DNA from: Petaurus breviceps papuanus
Taxonomy: Eukaryota > Chordata > Mammalia > Diprotodontia > Petauridae
Reading direction: 5' to 3'
Length of the DNA: 64,000 nt
NCBI GenBank assembly: GCA_028583685.1
Contig: JAMXIF010000051.1
Location: 49,554,951 to 49,618,950 of the forward strand
Shown here: one piece after another, positions 21,925 through 33,168 of the stretch
Layout of the letters: every line of letters starts with the position of its first letter
Numbering within the stretch: position 1 is the first letter of the stretch
The notes under the pieces: generated by a model
What the model was told of the DNA's origin: nothing
The model's input: only the letters and a program-made list of their open reading frames with translations
Database searches by the model: none
Program-made: the position numbers and the translations under genes

Positions 21925-22480
21925 AGGTCCAGTCAATGCCAAGATATTCACATCAGTCCTCTGTGTCAGAAAAAGTGGATGCCCACTGGTTAAGAATGGT
22001 TGGGAAAAAAGCTTCAGTATATGAGTATAATGGAGTGTTATTATACAGTAAGTAATTAGAAACATAAAGTCAGAGAAATATGGGAAGATTTTAATGAGCT
22101 GATGCAGAGCAAATCAAGCAGAACTATGAGAAGTATATACAAATGTGTATCTATGTGTATGCATACAGATATGCAAACACATGTGAATTATATATGTATG
22201 TAATAGCTACAGCAAAGTTACTGAAAAGATTGCTGAAGGGAAGACAAATTCTGAGTAATGGAAAACCAGTGGTCCCAGAGAAAGCATAATGAAACATGCC
22301 CTCCTGCATGGCAGGGAAGAGATACATTATAAAATGGAATACCATGTCTATTTTTTCAAATAAAGCCTCATTATTCCATGCTTTTGCTTAATTACTTTTC
22401 TTTGTTAGAATTAAGGGTTCAATGGAGAAAGATGGAAGATAATTGTGATGTAAAGACAAAAAGTATATATTTGTTTGTAT
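21925..22480 (+). mobile_element. L1 LINE 3' end
   Basis: 'gatattcacatcagtcctct', 'gcccactggttaagaatggt', 'ataatggagtgttattatac', 'gatgcagagcaaatcaagca' and 'catgccctcctgcatggcag' are degraded L1 3' landmarks in order; 'ggaagataattgtgatgt' lies near the end. Confidence 0.7.
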
Positions 22481-22484
22481 TTAT

Positions 22485-22595
22485 CACTTTATCTCTTAAA
22501 CATATATACCTTTATATGTATATATACATATTGTATATAGTAATGAACACACATGTATATGTATATTATATATTATGTTATACACACATGTTTAA
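22485..22595. repeat. TA/TG simple repeat
   Basis: Alternating TATATG/ACACAT after the L1 tail. Confidence 0.8.
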
Positions 22596-22724
22596 AGATT
22601 GGGACAGATAGATAAGATGTTAGATAGAGAGACAGATTAACATAACTGCCAAGGATAAATGACATCGGGGCATTACATTAGGTTTTAGTAATAAAGTACT
22701 TATGATGCTACTGAAAAATAATAT

Positions 22725-23110
22725 AGTAGAGTGGAGAGAACACCAAAGACCAGGATTTAAATTCCACCTTTTCTACTTAATACCAGTGTAACCTTTGACA
22801 AGTAAGTTTTCAACCTTTCTGGGTCTCAGTTTCCTCACTTATAAAATGAGGGAACTGAATTAGATCAGAGGTATCAATCACTAAGTACTCCCAAGTACAG
22901 CCTAAAACAGATAAAAATGTAATTGGTAAGTATGCAACAAAATAAGTGAGTACAATAAAACATAACTATCACTGTATTTAAAAAGAAAATCAGTATGAGG
23001 CTTACAGACATCCTAACTTATAGAATAGTGGTCCCATTCCTATTTGAGTCTATTAACACTGGAATAAATGACCTAAGATCCTTTCCAGCTCTCAATCTAT
23101 AAATCTATTA
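22725..23110 (+). mobile_element. CORE-SINE with L3-like tail, split by hAT
   Basis: 'gtgtaacctttgacaagtaa' and 'cagtttcctcacttataaaa' before the insertion; 'gatcctttccagctctcaat' and 'ctataaatc' after it. The join rebuilds a normal CORE-SINE core-tail boundary. Confidence 0.75.
22866..23061 (-). mobile_element. hAT-like non-autonomous DNA element (copy 1)
   Basis: About 196 bases starting 'cagaggtatcaatcact' and ending 'tatttgagtctattaacactg'-like, the reverse complement of the copy at 36619-36825; shared inner motif 'acaataaaacata'. Flanks aattagat and gaataaat are a weak 8-bp duplication (5 of 8). No coding capacity. Confidence 0.75.
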
Positions 23111-24000
23111 ACATTTTATGAGGAATTTCTATAAATAAGAACACTGTGATGCCCATTTATTGTGTCTAAGTGCCCCACACACAAATACATCAAGCAGTTC
23201 CTTGATATGCCAACACCTCCCCCTCTCCTGTGCTAAGAAGGAGAAAACTTTATTTCTTTTTTAAGGGGATGGAAGGTGATTTTCTCTGTGGTTTTACTGA
23301 TATATTTATTTATATACTTTTCCCCACTCTGGGGCCATTTAGGGTTTTGTTGTCAGCTGTCCATCTGTACAAGAAAATTATTTGGCTAAAAGCAACTAGT
23401 AACTAAACCCCAGTGTGTGCATGCTAAAGGATTTGTTTCCTAACACAACTCCAACTCCAAGTGAAATATGTAAAGAATGCAATGTAGAAGAGCCTGTCCA
23501 GCTACTAGATTAAGCGTCCAGTTGGCTATCAGGAGTGAAGAAAAAATTCCCCATTGTTTGGGTGACAGCTGGCTCCATTTGGTAGGGCTTCAATATACTA
23601 CTCTAGGAACTGGAACTCAGCCAGCTCCTGCCTTGCAATGCTTTCTCATTTTCCACTGAAGTCAGAAAAACACCCTCCATTTTCCTCCCTTTAAGAGGGA
23701 CCCCTGAAGGTTTCTTCAAGGTCTTCTGATTGTGAGCTTTGGGCATCACTATATAGAGAGTGAAACTGGGAGGGATGCTGTTGTAATCCCATGCATTAAA
23801 TACACAAGGTCTTTTTTCTTTGGTGGGGGGGGGGGGGTCCTCCCATGGATCACCTCCCATGGTGCTTGGCATGGAATATAGGATCCATGGGAAGAGATCA
23901 CATAAAGTACAGAAAGCACACATGCCCAATTTCAGGGGCAGTTTGCAGTACAGCAGATCATTCATTCTGCTAAAAAACAAAAAACAAAAAAACCTCTTGT
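23110..24000. other. Unassigned stretch with a G13 run
   Basis: No repeat family or gene recognised. G13 at 23825-23837 and A-runs near 23975-23990. A 149-codon minus-strand frame (23603-24052) has low-complexity Pro and Phe stretches and no domain. Confidence 0.45.
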
Positions 24001-24004
24001 GATG

Positions 24005-24275
24005 GCGATGGAGTACATAGGTCTTTGTACCTGGAGTCCCGAGGACCTGCATTCAAATCCTTCCTCAGATACCAACTGTGACCCTGGGTAAGTCACTTGA
24101 TATCAATTTCCTCATCTGGAAAATGGAGATAATAATGGCACCTACCTCCCAGAAGTGTGTTAAAACTCAAACAAGATTATGTGTGTGTGTTCATGTGTAC
24201 ATATATACGCGTGAACACACATACACATGTATATATTGCAAATCCTATATAAATACTAGGCATTATTATGAGCCA
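24005..24275 (+). mobile_element. CORE-SINE with internal TG/CA repeat
   Basis: 'gcattcaaatccttcctcag', 'gtgaccctgggtaagtcact', 'tggaaaatggagataataat', then a TG/CA patch (24178-24236), then 'atcctatataaatactaggc'. The microsatellite grew in the tail half. Confidence 0.78.
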
Positions 24276-24344
24276 GCACTGTACTTCCCCTTTAAGTAGG
24301 CATGGGGGAGTAGAGGAGAAGAGGATTGCTCCCTCTTAGCATCC

Positions 24345-24565
24345 TTTGTGTTTTCAGAGCACAGCTCAAATACCTCTGCCTATGACCAAGCCTCCCTCCC
24401 CTCTCTCCCCAACTCTCCTTGAAATTACTTTGTATTTCCTCGTGTACATATTTTATTACCCATTACAATATAAGCTACTGGAGGACAGGCTTGTTGGTGT
24501 ATCTCATTACATATGCTTCATTGAGTTGAACAGAGCTACCTTCATTGGGCATCCTTACTAAACCA
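24345..24565 (+). mobile_element. L2 LINE 3' end
   Basis: 'cagctcaaatacctctgcct', 'ccttgaaattactttgtatt', 'caatataagctactggagga'. Confidence 0.65.
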
Positions 24566-24639
24566 CAAAGAATGGAGATCCTGGTTATCAGTGAAATCCA
24601 ACTCCCAACTTGGGCTCCTTGGGAGAATCACTGACTTAG

Positions 24640-24780
24640 TCTACAGGCATTCATTAAGCTCCTACTATGTGTCAGAAAATGGGCTTTGCACTAAGGATTC
24701 AATGAATCCCCCCCCAAAAAAAAAGATAGAGCCCCTATCCTCAAAGAACTTCCATCCTACCAGGAGCTAGTCACAACATT
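24640..24780 (-). mobile_element. L2 LINE 3' end
   Basis: 'cattcattaagctcctacta', 'tgtgtcag' and 'cctcaaagaacttccatcct' are the inverted L2 tail. It faces the L2 at 24345-24565. Confidence 0.7.
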
Positions 24781-25385
24781 AGGAATAACTGATATTTAGG
24801 TCACAATACACTTCACATACAATACTTCGTGATTTTGAAAATGCCAGGAAACTAAGTATTAACCACCTTTCTTCAGGCTCAGAAACCCATGGGAGGGGCT
24901 TAAGGAAGGATAATATAAATGAGTTACATGTTTTGATCCTGTCCTTGGGGATGAGGATAGGGATTGGACCTGAAATTTCACTGGTATGGGAACTCCCAGG
25001 TGAAGAAACTCTCTCCACCGATGTGGATTGGCACCTTCTCTAAGAGCATTTCAATTCTGAGGTTGTAAGTCCTTACCCAAATTCCCCTTATACCTTCCTT
25101 ACCTATTCAGAGGTTGCCAGTCCCTAGCAGTATCCCTTTATATTTTCCTCATCATTCTCTTTGCATTTGATTGTTATGAGAACATTTGGGAGCTCTGAAG
25201 TTGTATCTGCCAGATGCAAGCACTAGGTAATTCTATCAAAAACTCAGCAGAATTCGCTTTTCAATATTTAGTTTGGTGGCTTCCTCACTCTTCCCAGCCC
25301 ATCTGCTGAGGGCAGATGAGATGTGTGTTTTTCACCTAATGATATGGAGAACAGAAGAAGGGAATTATTAACTGATAGCACTGAG
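24780..25385. other. Unassigned stretch
   Basis: About 600 bases without recognised repeat or gene. Confidence 0.45.
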
Positions 25386-25389
25386 AATT

Positions 25390-25600
25390 GTGGATCAAAA
25401 AATGTCTGTACCTGCACGGCATCTTAAGAGTCATGCCGTCTGCCCTCCTTCTTAATTGTACGAATAAAGACACTGAGGCCCAGAAATGGGGAGTGGTGTG
25501 TACAAAGTCCCACAGATCCTATGAGGCAGAGCCAGGATTCAGACCCAAGTGTTCTAACTCCAAATTCAGCATTCTTTCTACTGTACCCCTATTAAGAATC
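25390..25600 (-). mobile_element. CORE-SINE with L3-like tail
   Basis: 'aaagacactgaggcccagaa', 'gcagagccaggattcagacc' and 'tctttctactgtacccct' in inverted order. Confidence 0.65.
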
Positions 25601-25694
25601 ACTTAAATTTTATAGAAAAAAAATATTAGTTTTACAGATCCAGTAATTTTTTTTTTTTAGAAATATCTTCAAAGTTGATATGTGACAACAATAT

Positions 25695-25815
25695 TCAAAG
25701 GATCATAGAGAAAAAACTTGGAAGTTATCCAGTTCAACCCCCTCATTTTATAGATGAGGAAACTGAGGACCAAAGTATGGCTAAGTGATTCGCTCAACCT
25801 CTTCTAAGAAGGAGT
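25695..25815 (-). mobile_element. CORE-SINE with L3-like tail, partial
   Basis: 'aacttggaagttatccagtt', 'caaccccctcattttataga' and 'tgaggaaactgaggaccaaa' are clear; the tRNA-related half is missing. Confidence 0.72.
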
Positions 25816-25945
25816 AAATGATGTTATCAGAGTACTGTATGATGGCAAAAGCTGATGGGATGGGCACACATTTGGGATAACAAATGGATAATAGCCTAAG
25901 TATTCTAGTATAAGGGCCATGATATCAAGAGGAAGGCCTGTGGTA

Positions 25946-26080
25946 CAGTGGTTTTCAAAGTGGGAAAGCCCCTGAGGCCCTCAGTACTATTTGCATAGTA
26001 ATTACTGAGATGTTTTCATTTCTAAACCAGGAAATAGTGACATATAATAGGTATTCTGTATTATTGGATATAAATGTATA
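25946..26080 (+). mobile_element. hAT-Charlie-like DNA element, partial
   Basis: Begins 'cagtggttttcaaagtgg', a typical hAT terminal repeat, then 'cccctgaggccctcagtact' and 'agtaattactgagatgtttt', which resemble an old mammalian Charlie-type element. The right end was not found. Confidence 0.5.
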
Positions 26081-26184
26081 GTTAATTATCCTCAATTTTT
26101 GTTCAAATTAAAGTTAATTAAAAGTTTGACTGAATAAATATTCTGCCATTATGAAGAAATAAGTGTACTATATCCTCATTCATT

Positions 26185-26295
26185 ACTTACTAAGCACCTA
26201 AGATGAGTCAAGCCCTGCGTCAGACTTGGGGGGACCTACAATATTCAAGTGAGTCTAAATGCCTGTCTTCATGGGGTTTGTAGTCTTTCTGGCCA
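26185..26295 (-). mobile_element. L2 LINE 3' end
   Basis: 'attacttactaagcacctaa' and 'gtcttcatggggtttgtagt' are the inverted L2 tail. Confidence 0.6.
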
Positions 26296-26299
26296 ATAA

Positions 26300-27460
26300 T
26301 TCTCATCACACAGAATTTTTTTTAAAAAAATACACATTTTATTATCTTATATTTTGGTTTCCATTCATTCTGTTCTAGGATTGATCTGCTATTTTTAGAG
26401 TAATAGTCTTATCCTTTCTTGGCCAGAAGATTCTGGGATTTTGAGACCATTTGTCATATGTCAGATGTTCTTACTCCTGTATCGCTAAATTAGGGACCAT
26501 GGATCTTTGGAGATCTTGGGCCGTGTAGTGTTCCTAATAAGTTATCAAACTGAAGCTTAACAGACTTTGAATATTTCAAAATAGTTCATTTTCATGGAGA
26601 TTAAAATTGACTTCATTTAGCCACACCAGTGGGAAGACTACCTCAGAAAGTCAAATGGAATATAGATTTTTTAAAAACGAATGTCATCTTCCCGTCCACA
26701 GTGTTATTAAGGTTGATAGGATCTACATAAGTGAGAATCACAGCTAGATTTTTAAATATTCTACCTTCTCAAAGCCCTGGGATTCCATTGGTATAGGGAG
26801 TCTATCCATCAGTGCAGATCAAAACCATCCTGAAAAAATCATTCATCAACTACTAACAGTAGCAATAATCTCTGTGAATGTTTTGAGCCTGGCCCTGGGG
26901 CATAAGGTCCATCACCAATTCAAACACTTTCATTCTTAGTAGACCATTTAGAAATTTGGACTTTGCTGGCACAGCCCTCTAGAATCACTAAGTGGTCTTG
27001 ATGCCTTGATAAGAGGAGACCTTAAGTGGATAAACAGAATGTGATCTGAAAACAATGGATGTGCTTGTCTCTTCTGCAGACTTGTTAAGGAATGAGGTAC
27101 CATATTGTGATACTTAGATGGATGTGTGTGATTTCATCTATGTGGATGTTCTTTCTAATGACACAGAACCCAATCCAGGACTTCTCATCCTGTACAATTC
27201 ACATCCATGTACTTCTATGCACCCTCTTTAGGGAGGTAAAGTGGGGATAATAACCCCAACATTGAGAGAGACCTTCCATTCTGGGAGATCTTCCTCCAGA
27301 CTGATTGACACTGAATGGATCTTAACAGAGAACCAGCAATACCCCTTGCTCTCTCTATAAAAAAAAAACGAAATTACATTGGATTTATATTAAGGTAACA
27401 GTTCTCCATAAATAGTCCCTTGTAATATACACACACATATAAAAATATGAGGCAGCATGA
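26300..27460. other. Unassigned 1.1-kb stretch
   Basis: No gene or repeat is identified with confidence. 'attagggaccatggatcttt' near 26490 hints at another hAT relic but lacks paired ends. No long open frame. Confidence 0.4.
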
Positions 27461-27464
27461 TGTG

Positions 27465-27600
27465 CTGATAATGAATCAGTATTTATATAGCCCCTTAATG
27501 TTTGCAAATCACTGCATATTTATTTTCTTATTTCATTTTCACAACCGATTAAGCGGACATTATTATTTTTCCCACTTTACAGATAAAGAAAATGAGGTTC
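27465..27600 (-). mobile_element. MIR-type CORE-SINE fragment
   Basis: 'atttatatagccccttaatg', 'cttatttcattttcacaacc' and 'cccactttacagataaagaa'. Confidence 0.7.
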
Positions 27601-27639
27601 TTTTCTCAACAACCTTGTGAGCTGAAGTGCCATCATTAC

Positions 27640-27745
27640 TCCCCTTGATGCCTACCTTGGAGGGTTATGAAGATCCAATGAGATAATATTTGTAAAGCAC
27701 TTTGCAAACCTCAAAGTCCTATGTAAATGGTAGCTAACAATATTA
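27640..27745 (+). mobile_element. MIR/THER1 3' half, opposite orientation
   Basis: 'tgcctaccttggagggttat', 'ccaatgagataatatttgta', 'aagcactttgcaaacctcaa' and 'gtaaatggtagctaacaata'. It lies between two inverted MIR pieces. Confidence 0.78.
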
Positions 27746-27749
27746 TAAG

Positions 27750-27937
27750 ATGAGGAAACTGAGGCTCAGCTCACAACCCTGTTGAGGTCATTATCCCCAC
27801 TTTACAGATGAGGACAGAGGCTCAGAGAGGTTAGTTGATGTGCTCAGAATTATGCATTAAGTGTCTGAGGCAGGATTTGAACTTATTTTCTTGACTCCAA
27901 GTCAAGTACTCTATCTGCTATGCTATCTTGCTGCCTT
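27750..27937 (-). mobile_element. MIR-type CORE-SINE
   Basis: 'tatccccactttacagatga', 'gtgtctgaggcaggatttga' and 'ctatctgctatgctatcttg'. Confidence 0.78.
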
Positions 27938-27939
27938 GT

Positions 27940-28165
27940 AATGGCTAGAGAGCCAACCTTAGAGACAGGCAAATGGGTTCAATTCCCATCCTCAGACACA
28001 TATTGTGTCACCTGGTGCAAGTCATTTTAATCTCTCAGGGCACCCCCAAGGGAATTTTTTTTAAGACTACAAGATGCAGAATAGATGTAGATATTCGTTG
28101 GGAATGGGAACTTACTCAATTGAGAATTCTTTGTGCCAGTGAAATCACCAGTCTAGACAAAGAAG
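27940..28165 (+). mobile_element. SINE with 'caatgaaatcacag'-type tail
   Basis: tRNA-related part 'gttcaattcccatcctcaga', then 'aagtcattttaatctctcag', 'aagactacaagatgcagaat' and 'gccagtgaaatcaccagtct'. Members with the same middle and tail occur at 61035, 61940 and 63405. I cannot assign the family name. Confidence 0.7.
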
Positions 28166-28169
28166 AATT

Positions 28170-28570
28170 CGTTGGCTGTTTCAAAAACAGGGTCCACAAG
28201 TTACCTGTAGGCTAAGCCTGCTTAATGCCTTCCTTACCTACATCCCCAGTAAACACTAGTTCTTCATCATGTCACCTAAGAAGGAATGGCCAAATGCCCA
28301 AAATCTGTAGTGGTTTGGGAACCTCCCCAGCAGCCCATGTTCATAAATATAATGAATTACCCTGCTTGTGATCACCAAGAATCTGAACTAAACTTGGCCC
28401 CGAATGTTCCAGGATAAAAAAGGGTGGCTTCATGGTTCATGGTATTGTTCACTTCACTTCAAATTAATTTCATGGGGAAAAATGTATTAATTCTAAGGAC
28501 ATCCAAGATGATGGGTTTTCCTTTATGGCCTTTGGCTCTAGAACAAAGTCCCTCTCTTTTTTTGAAGGTC
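28170..28570. other. Unassigned stretch
   Basis: No repeat or gene recognised. Confidence 0.45.
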
Positions 28571-28577
28571 TTTGTTA

Positions 28578-28728
28578 GACAGAGACACAGAGACAGACAG
28601 AGAAAGAAACATACACACAGATACAGAAGGAGAGAAAGAGAGAGAGACAGACAGACACAGAGAAAGAGACACAGAAACACACAGAGACAGAGAGAGAGAC
28701 AGACAGACAGAAACAGAGACACAGAGAC
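28578..28728. repeat. GACA/GA microsatellite
   Basis: (GACA)n, (GA)n and (ACAC)n blocks; purine-rich plus strand. It explains the Arg/Gln-rich forward frame and the Ser/Leu/Cys-rich reverse frame here. Confidence 0.95.
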
Positions 28729-28739
28729 TAACTGGAAAT

Positions 28740-29535
28740 GTTCTTTAGGTAACATTTGGCAGGTCGAAAGACTAGACATCCACTAAGGAAGGGTTAAGTA
28801 AAATATAAACTGCTCAAAGGGAATATTAATTTTCATTTAGAAATCATTTTATAAGTAAGGAACAGCCATCCATTAATGTGGGATTGACAAGTAAGAGTTC
28901 TCATTGTTAGAATTTTTTTTCCACCCAAGTAATTCTATCTGGTCTGAATTTTCTGAACACACTGCATACCTCTGTGATTATGTATTTCTCTCTACAGTTC
29001 TGCCAAATGCATACAGCCTCATATCTGCAATTCGACCCTGGCAGAGACCACCCTGGTGTTTTAGCTCACGCCATTCTCTAAGGTGTCGCCCTGCACAACA
29101 GTGCGTCCAAGAATGGCCTGCTTCCATTACGTTCTGGGACTGACTGGCCCCTTCCATGGTCGGTATGCAACTGGATAAGCAAGGTCAAGCAGTATCACTC
29201 AAGGGTGGAGGAAACACTTGTAAAGAGCTTTGGGTCCTTCAGATAAGCAGCTTTGAGTGGCCATGGTGACATTTCCTTTAAAACCAAGCCCCACGCAAAG
29301 AATAAGAGAACACCAAGGAAAAGATGGGATGAGGGGAAAGAGAGGAAGGAAGGATCAAAGAAGGAAGAGAGAAAAGATTTGAATGGCATTGAAATGGAGG
29401 CTGGAGATAATATATGATAAAATGACTTAAGGAATAGAGAGGATGACAGCAGGGCAGATGGAAACTGGAGTTTTGAATTAATATTTTCTGATATCATTTG
29501 AGAGAATCCAATCCAAGCTCAAGGAAATTTTAAAA
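28740..29535. other. Unassigned stretch with a splice-acceptor-like site
   Basis: 'tatttctctctacag' ends at 28997 and is followed by about 145 bases of complex, CpG-containing sequence in an open frame (28904-29143, 79 codons) with no known domain. It could be a transcribed terminal exon or chance. A purine-rich patch follows at 29325-29400. Confidence 0.35.
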
Positions 29536-29544
29536 GCCCATAAT

Positions 29545-29765
29545 TCTAGAATCTTAGAGTTGGAAGGATCACAGGATCATTGATTTAGAACTGGAAGGAA
29601 CGTCAGAAACCATCATGTCAACCCCCTAATTTTCCAGATGGAGAAATTAAAGCCCACAGAGGGTGTGACTTGCTCAAGGTTGCACAGGAAATAAGTGGCA
29701 GAGCCAGGACCTCAGTGAAAATCAGTTCAACCCACAGCTGTAAAAGCATGTCACTATAGCACAAA
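29545..29765 (-). mobile_element. CORE-SINE with L3-like tail, doubled tail start
   Basis: The tail start occurs twice: 'cttagagttggaaggatcac' and 'ttagaactggaaggaacgtc'; then 'accccctaattttccagatg', 'gtgacttgctcaaggttgca', 'ggcagagccaggacctcag'. Confidence 0.72.
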
Positions 29766-29849
29766 TCAATAAGCGATCATCTACTTGCTTGGAGACCTTC
29801 AATGGCAAAGAAAATGTTATGTTCCGATATAGCACATGGTCTAAAAATA

Positions 29850-30055
29850 GAAGTGAAGCCTTTTCTTATCCCCCAATGACCAGACCCCTCTACCCTTAAC
29901 TACCTTGTAACTAGCTGCTTTGTACTTATTTGTATTAATTCTCTATGTATTCTGGACACACTCATATGTGTGTACTTATATAAACCTCGAGTGCAGGGAT
30001 TATTTCACCCTTTGTACATGTATCCCCAGAATCTAGCACACTACAGTAAGTCCAG
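29850..30055 (+). mobile_element. L2 LINE 3' end
   Basis: 'actaccttgtaactagctgc', 'ataaacctcgagtgcaggga', 'tgtatccccagaatctagca'. Confidence 0.72.
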
Positions 30056-30164
30056 AGCTCATCTTTGCAATTTTTTTTTTCCAGCCCTGTATGTCGAAGT
30101 TACTTTTACCATCAGGTGTCCTGGACTTCTTCACTAAGAAACCGCAATGATTCTTTCTATAACA

Positions 30165-30395
30165 ATGAAAACTTCCATGTACAAAGGACTTGCAAACTTG
30201 AAAATGGTTTAACTACATGATCTCATTTGAATATTGCAGCAAGTCTGCAGAATGAGTATTTAAGGTCTCAATGCTGCCTTTTGCAGATGAGCAAATGCAT
30301 GCTGTAAGAAGATGAAAGCTTGCCCATGGTCAAATAGTTGGTAATCATCCAAGGCAGATTTTGAACCCACCTCCTGATACAATGATGTTCTTTGG
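30165..30395 (-). mobile_element. MIR-type CORE-SINE
   Basis: 'tacatgatctcatttgaata', 'ccttttgcagatgagcaaat', 'attttgaacccacctcctga'. Confidence 0.65.
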
Positions 30396-30639
30396 ATTCC
30401 ATAGTAATGTTTCAGAATTCAAAGATATCACCATGCTTTCTCAGCCTTCAGCAATAAGTTGCCATTTCTAACATAGCAAATTTTGATTGAATCAGGTAAT
30501 ACCGAGACATTATGATGTCTTCAGTATATTCTCATGGGGCTAAGAACTTAAACCCAAACCCAAGGACCCCCTGGGTCTCAAACACATTTTACCAAGAGAT
30601 CATTAGTGTGCCCTAAAGAGAAATAACAGCAGCTGATGC

Positions 30640-30775
30640 CAGACTGAAGTGAGGCTCACCAGGGTTCTAATCTGCCACTGTGTGACCCTGGGTAAGTCAT
30701 TTCAACCAGGATTCAGTTTCGTCCTCTGAAATATACTGGAAAGTCCTTTCTAGCCATCAGTCTCTGCTCCTTTGC
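30640..30775 (+). mobile_element. CORE-SINE, partial
   Basis: 'ccactgtgtgaccctgggta', 'ggattcagtttcgtcctctg' and 'gaaagtcctttctagccatc'. Confidence 0.6.
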
Positions 30776-30984
30776 TCCCCTGTGCCTATGCTATGTTTCT
30801 GATGATCCCACAGTCTTCTGAGCACTATAGCTGATACAGTCAATCAGACATGTCATGCATGTCTCTTCTACTGTGGACTGGGGTGATCTTTGTATTTTGA
30901 CTCTTCCTCCTAGAACCTTCTAGAACCCATCATTAGGGAATGGGGCACAAGCCTTCATTCTCCTGTGCCTCCATTCTCCATAAC

Positions 30985-31205
30985 TAAAGTTTTCAAAGTA
31001 GTTCACAATTAATCAAAATTCACAACAGCCCCATTAGGTAGATACTACATGCATTATTAAAACCATTTTTACAAAAAAGGAAACTGAGTCTGTGTACTAT
31101 TGAACCCATTTTATAGACAAGAAAATTGAGGTTCAGACAAGTGTCAAAGGCAGGATTCAAACCCAAGGCTTCCAGATTCCAAGTCTAGCACTTTATTCAT
31201 TACCT
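30985..31205 (-). mobile_element. MIR-type CORE-SINE
   Basis: 'ccccattaggtagatactac', 'aaaggaaactgagtctgtg' and 'aggattcaaacccaaggctt'. The central 'attttatagacaagaaaatt' repeats a nearby element part, suggesting an internal duplication. Confidence 0.65.
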
Positions 31206-31209
31206 CCAA

Positions 31210-31925
31210 GATATCTCAAGACAGTAATAGCATCACAAAATGCCTTCTTGTCACAAGAAAAGCCCCCAAATTAGCTAATCATCTGTTTACAATGCATCTT
31301 TGAGTGTCTCCAATAAAAGGTTTTACCTAAAGGCTATTATTTGTTATTGAAACATTATTAATGTCTAAGAAAAATAGGGAGGTGAATAGGGAGAGACTGA
31401 GAGGGAAAGGCTTCAAAAGTATAATTGTGTTTGACTCATCCCTAAAGCCTGACATCATACTGTTATGGAAACATGACTACAGTATTATAAAACGTTCATA
31501 CCCACATCACTTGACATCTTTATGTTCCCAGAGCATTATTTCATCACGTCACAATGAAGACAACTGTCTGTTGTGGGAGATATTTGCATAGCTGCCTGCT
31601 TTGAAGTATATTCATTTTGAAACTTCAAATTAGTTCTGTTTCTCATTGATGCCTAGATAGGCTGTGGTAAGATTGCTTTTCTGCTTACATTGCTCAAGTT
31701 GGGAGTCTTTGTTAAAGAATGGAAGGAGAGGTTGTGTGAAGCCATCTGCACAGTACAGTGGGGAAGGCACTGGAGTGGGAGAAGACCTCACTATATTCTG
31801 CCACTGGTGGACTTTGGGTCCTTGGGCACTTAGACATGGGTTGAACAATTCCATAAACATTAATTAAGTAGTTAATATAATGAAGATCCATTGAAAAAAC
31901 AGTTGCCTTGTTCATTCTATCTATA
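31210..31925. other. Unassigned stretch
   Basis: No repeat or gene recognised. Three overlapping frames around 31630-31915 on both strands show no domain. Confidence 0.45.
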
Positions 31926-31929
31926 CAAT

Positions 31930-32655
31930 ATCTCTGTCTTCTGTCCCTTTGTCCTAACCTAGGGAGCCACTGCCCTAGTGCAGACCCTCACCAGAAATCC
32001 CTCTGGCATCTTGTGCTCTGCTGTTTACAATGGCTCCCATGCTCACAGAGTTATGAAAACTGAGACTATTCCAATAACCTTCCAATACATCCCTCTGCTT
32101 TCAGTCCCTCTGTTCTCCACACAGCTACTAAATCTATATTCCTGAGACAAAGATCTCAACGTTATTCCCTCAATCAAAAAGTTCTCAGTGATTCCCCATT
32201 TCTTTTAATGTAAAATAGAGACTTCTCAGACTGGCACAGAAGGTTATGCAAAAAATCTCACTCTCATTTTTCCTGTCTTGTTTCAAGTTATTATACCATA
32301 CTTTCCTTTCCCTGTATGCCACATATATTCTCTCCATCCATGCTTTAGCATAGTCTGGTTTTCCTACCCCTTAAATTCACTAAGGTCTTGCCTCTTAGGG
32401 TATTTAACAGCTTTCAAGCTATTTCAGCTACCCCTCTATGAAAAGTCTTTCATGATCCTGCCAGTGGCTAGCACCTATAATTTTCCTAAAATAATCTCAC
32501 ATTATAGTTATGTGTTCACATTATAATTCCTTTCCCCATACACAACTATTCATGTCCAGTAGCAAATAAGCTTGTTGAGGACAGGAATGTTTTTCTTTCC
32601 TTTTTTGAATCACTAGGGCCCAGCACATTGCCTTGCCAACAATAATTGCTTAATC
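31930..32655 (+). mobile_element. L2 LINE, long 3' segment
   Basis: 'cttccaatacatccctctgc', 'agtgattccccatttctttt', 'gaaaagtctttcatgatcct', 'caaataagcttgttgaggac', 'gggcccagcacattgccttg', ending near 'aattgcttaatcc'. Confidence 0.78.
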
Positions 32656-32935
32656 CAATATCCATTTATTAAGCACCTATTATGAAAAACCACTGGAGAT
32701 ACAAAGACAAAAAAGAAAAGAAAAAGTGTCTGCCCTCGAGGAGCTTACATTCTAGAGAGGATATAGAACACGAACACAAATAAATAAATACAAAGTAAAT
32801 TTTTGAGGTGGAGGGAGAGAAAACAATTGGAAGAGATTGGTTAAAAACAACCAAAGCCTTGTGTAGGAAGTGGCACCTGGGCTGAGCCCAAAAGCAACCT
32901 AGGAATTCCAAGAAACAGTGGTAAGGAGAGAAAGC
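32656..32935 (-). mobile_element. L2 LINE 3' segment, tail-to-tail
   Basis: 'atccatttattaagcaccta', 'gagatacaaagacaaaaaag', 'ctcgaggagcttacattcta', 'aaataaataaatacaaagta'. It begins directly where the forward L2 ends. Confidence 0.82.
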
Positions 32936-33144
32936 ATAATAACAGCCTGGATAAATATTTGTTGAATTGAATGAATCAATTCTTTAGCATTATTGCCCTC
33001 ATTGCTGGTGTTGCTGTCATCACACACCCAGCATAAATGTGAGTACCAAATGTTGGAGCCTTTCCATTTCTAGAGCAAGACACAGACTGAAAACACAAGG
33101 GAAAGGAAATCAGTTTCCTCTTGTCCAGAATTCTTCCCCCTCAC

Positions 33145-33168
33145 TCACACACACACACACACACACCC
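33145..33168. repeat. (CA)n microsatellite
   Basis: About 11-12 perfect CA units. Confidence 0.9.

Noticed and set aside
23603-24052. 149-codon reverse frame
   Set aside because: Contains translations of a G13 run and A-runs; no recognisable motif and no splice context.
28424-28786. Arg/Gln-rich 120-codon frame
   Set aside because: Translation of the GACA/GA microsatellite.
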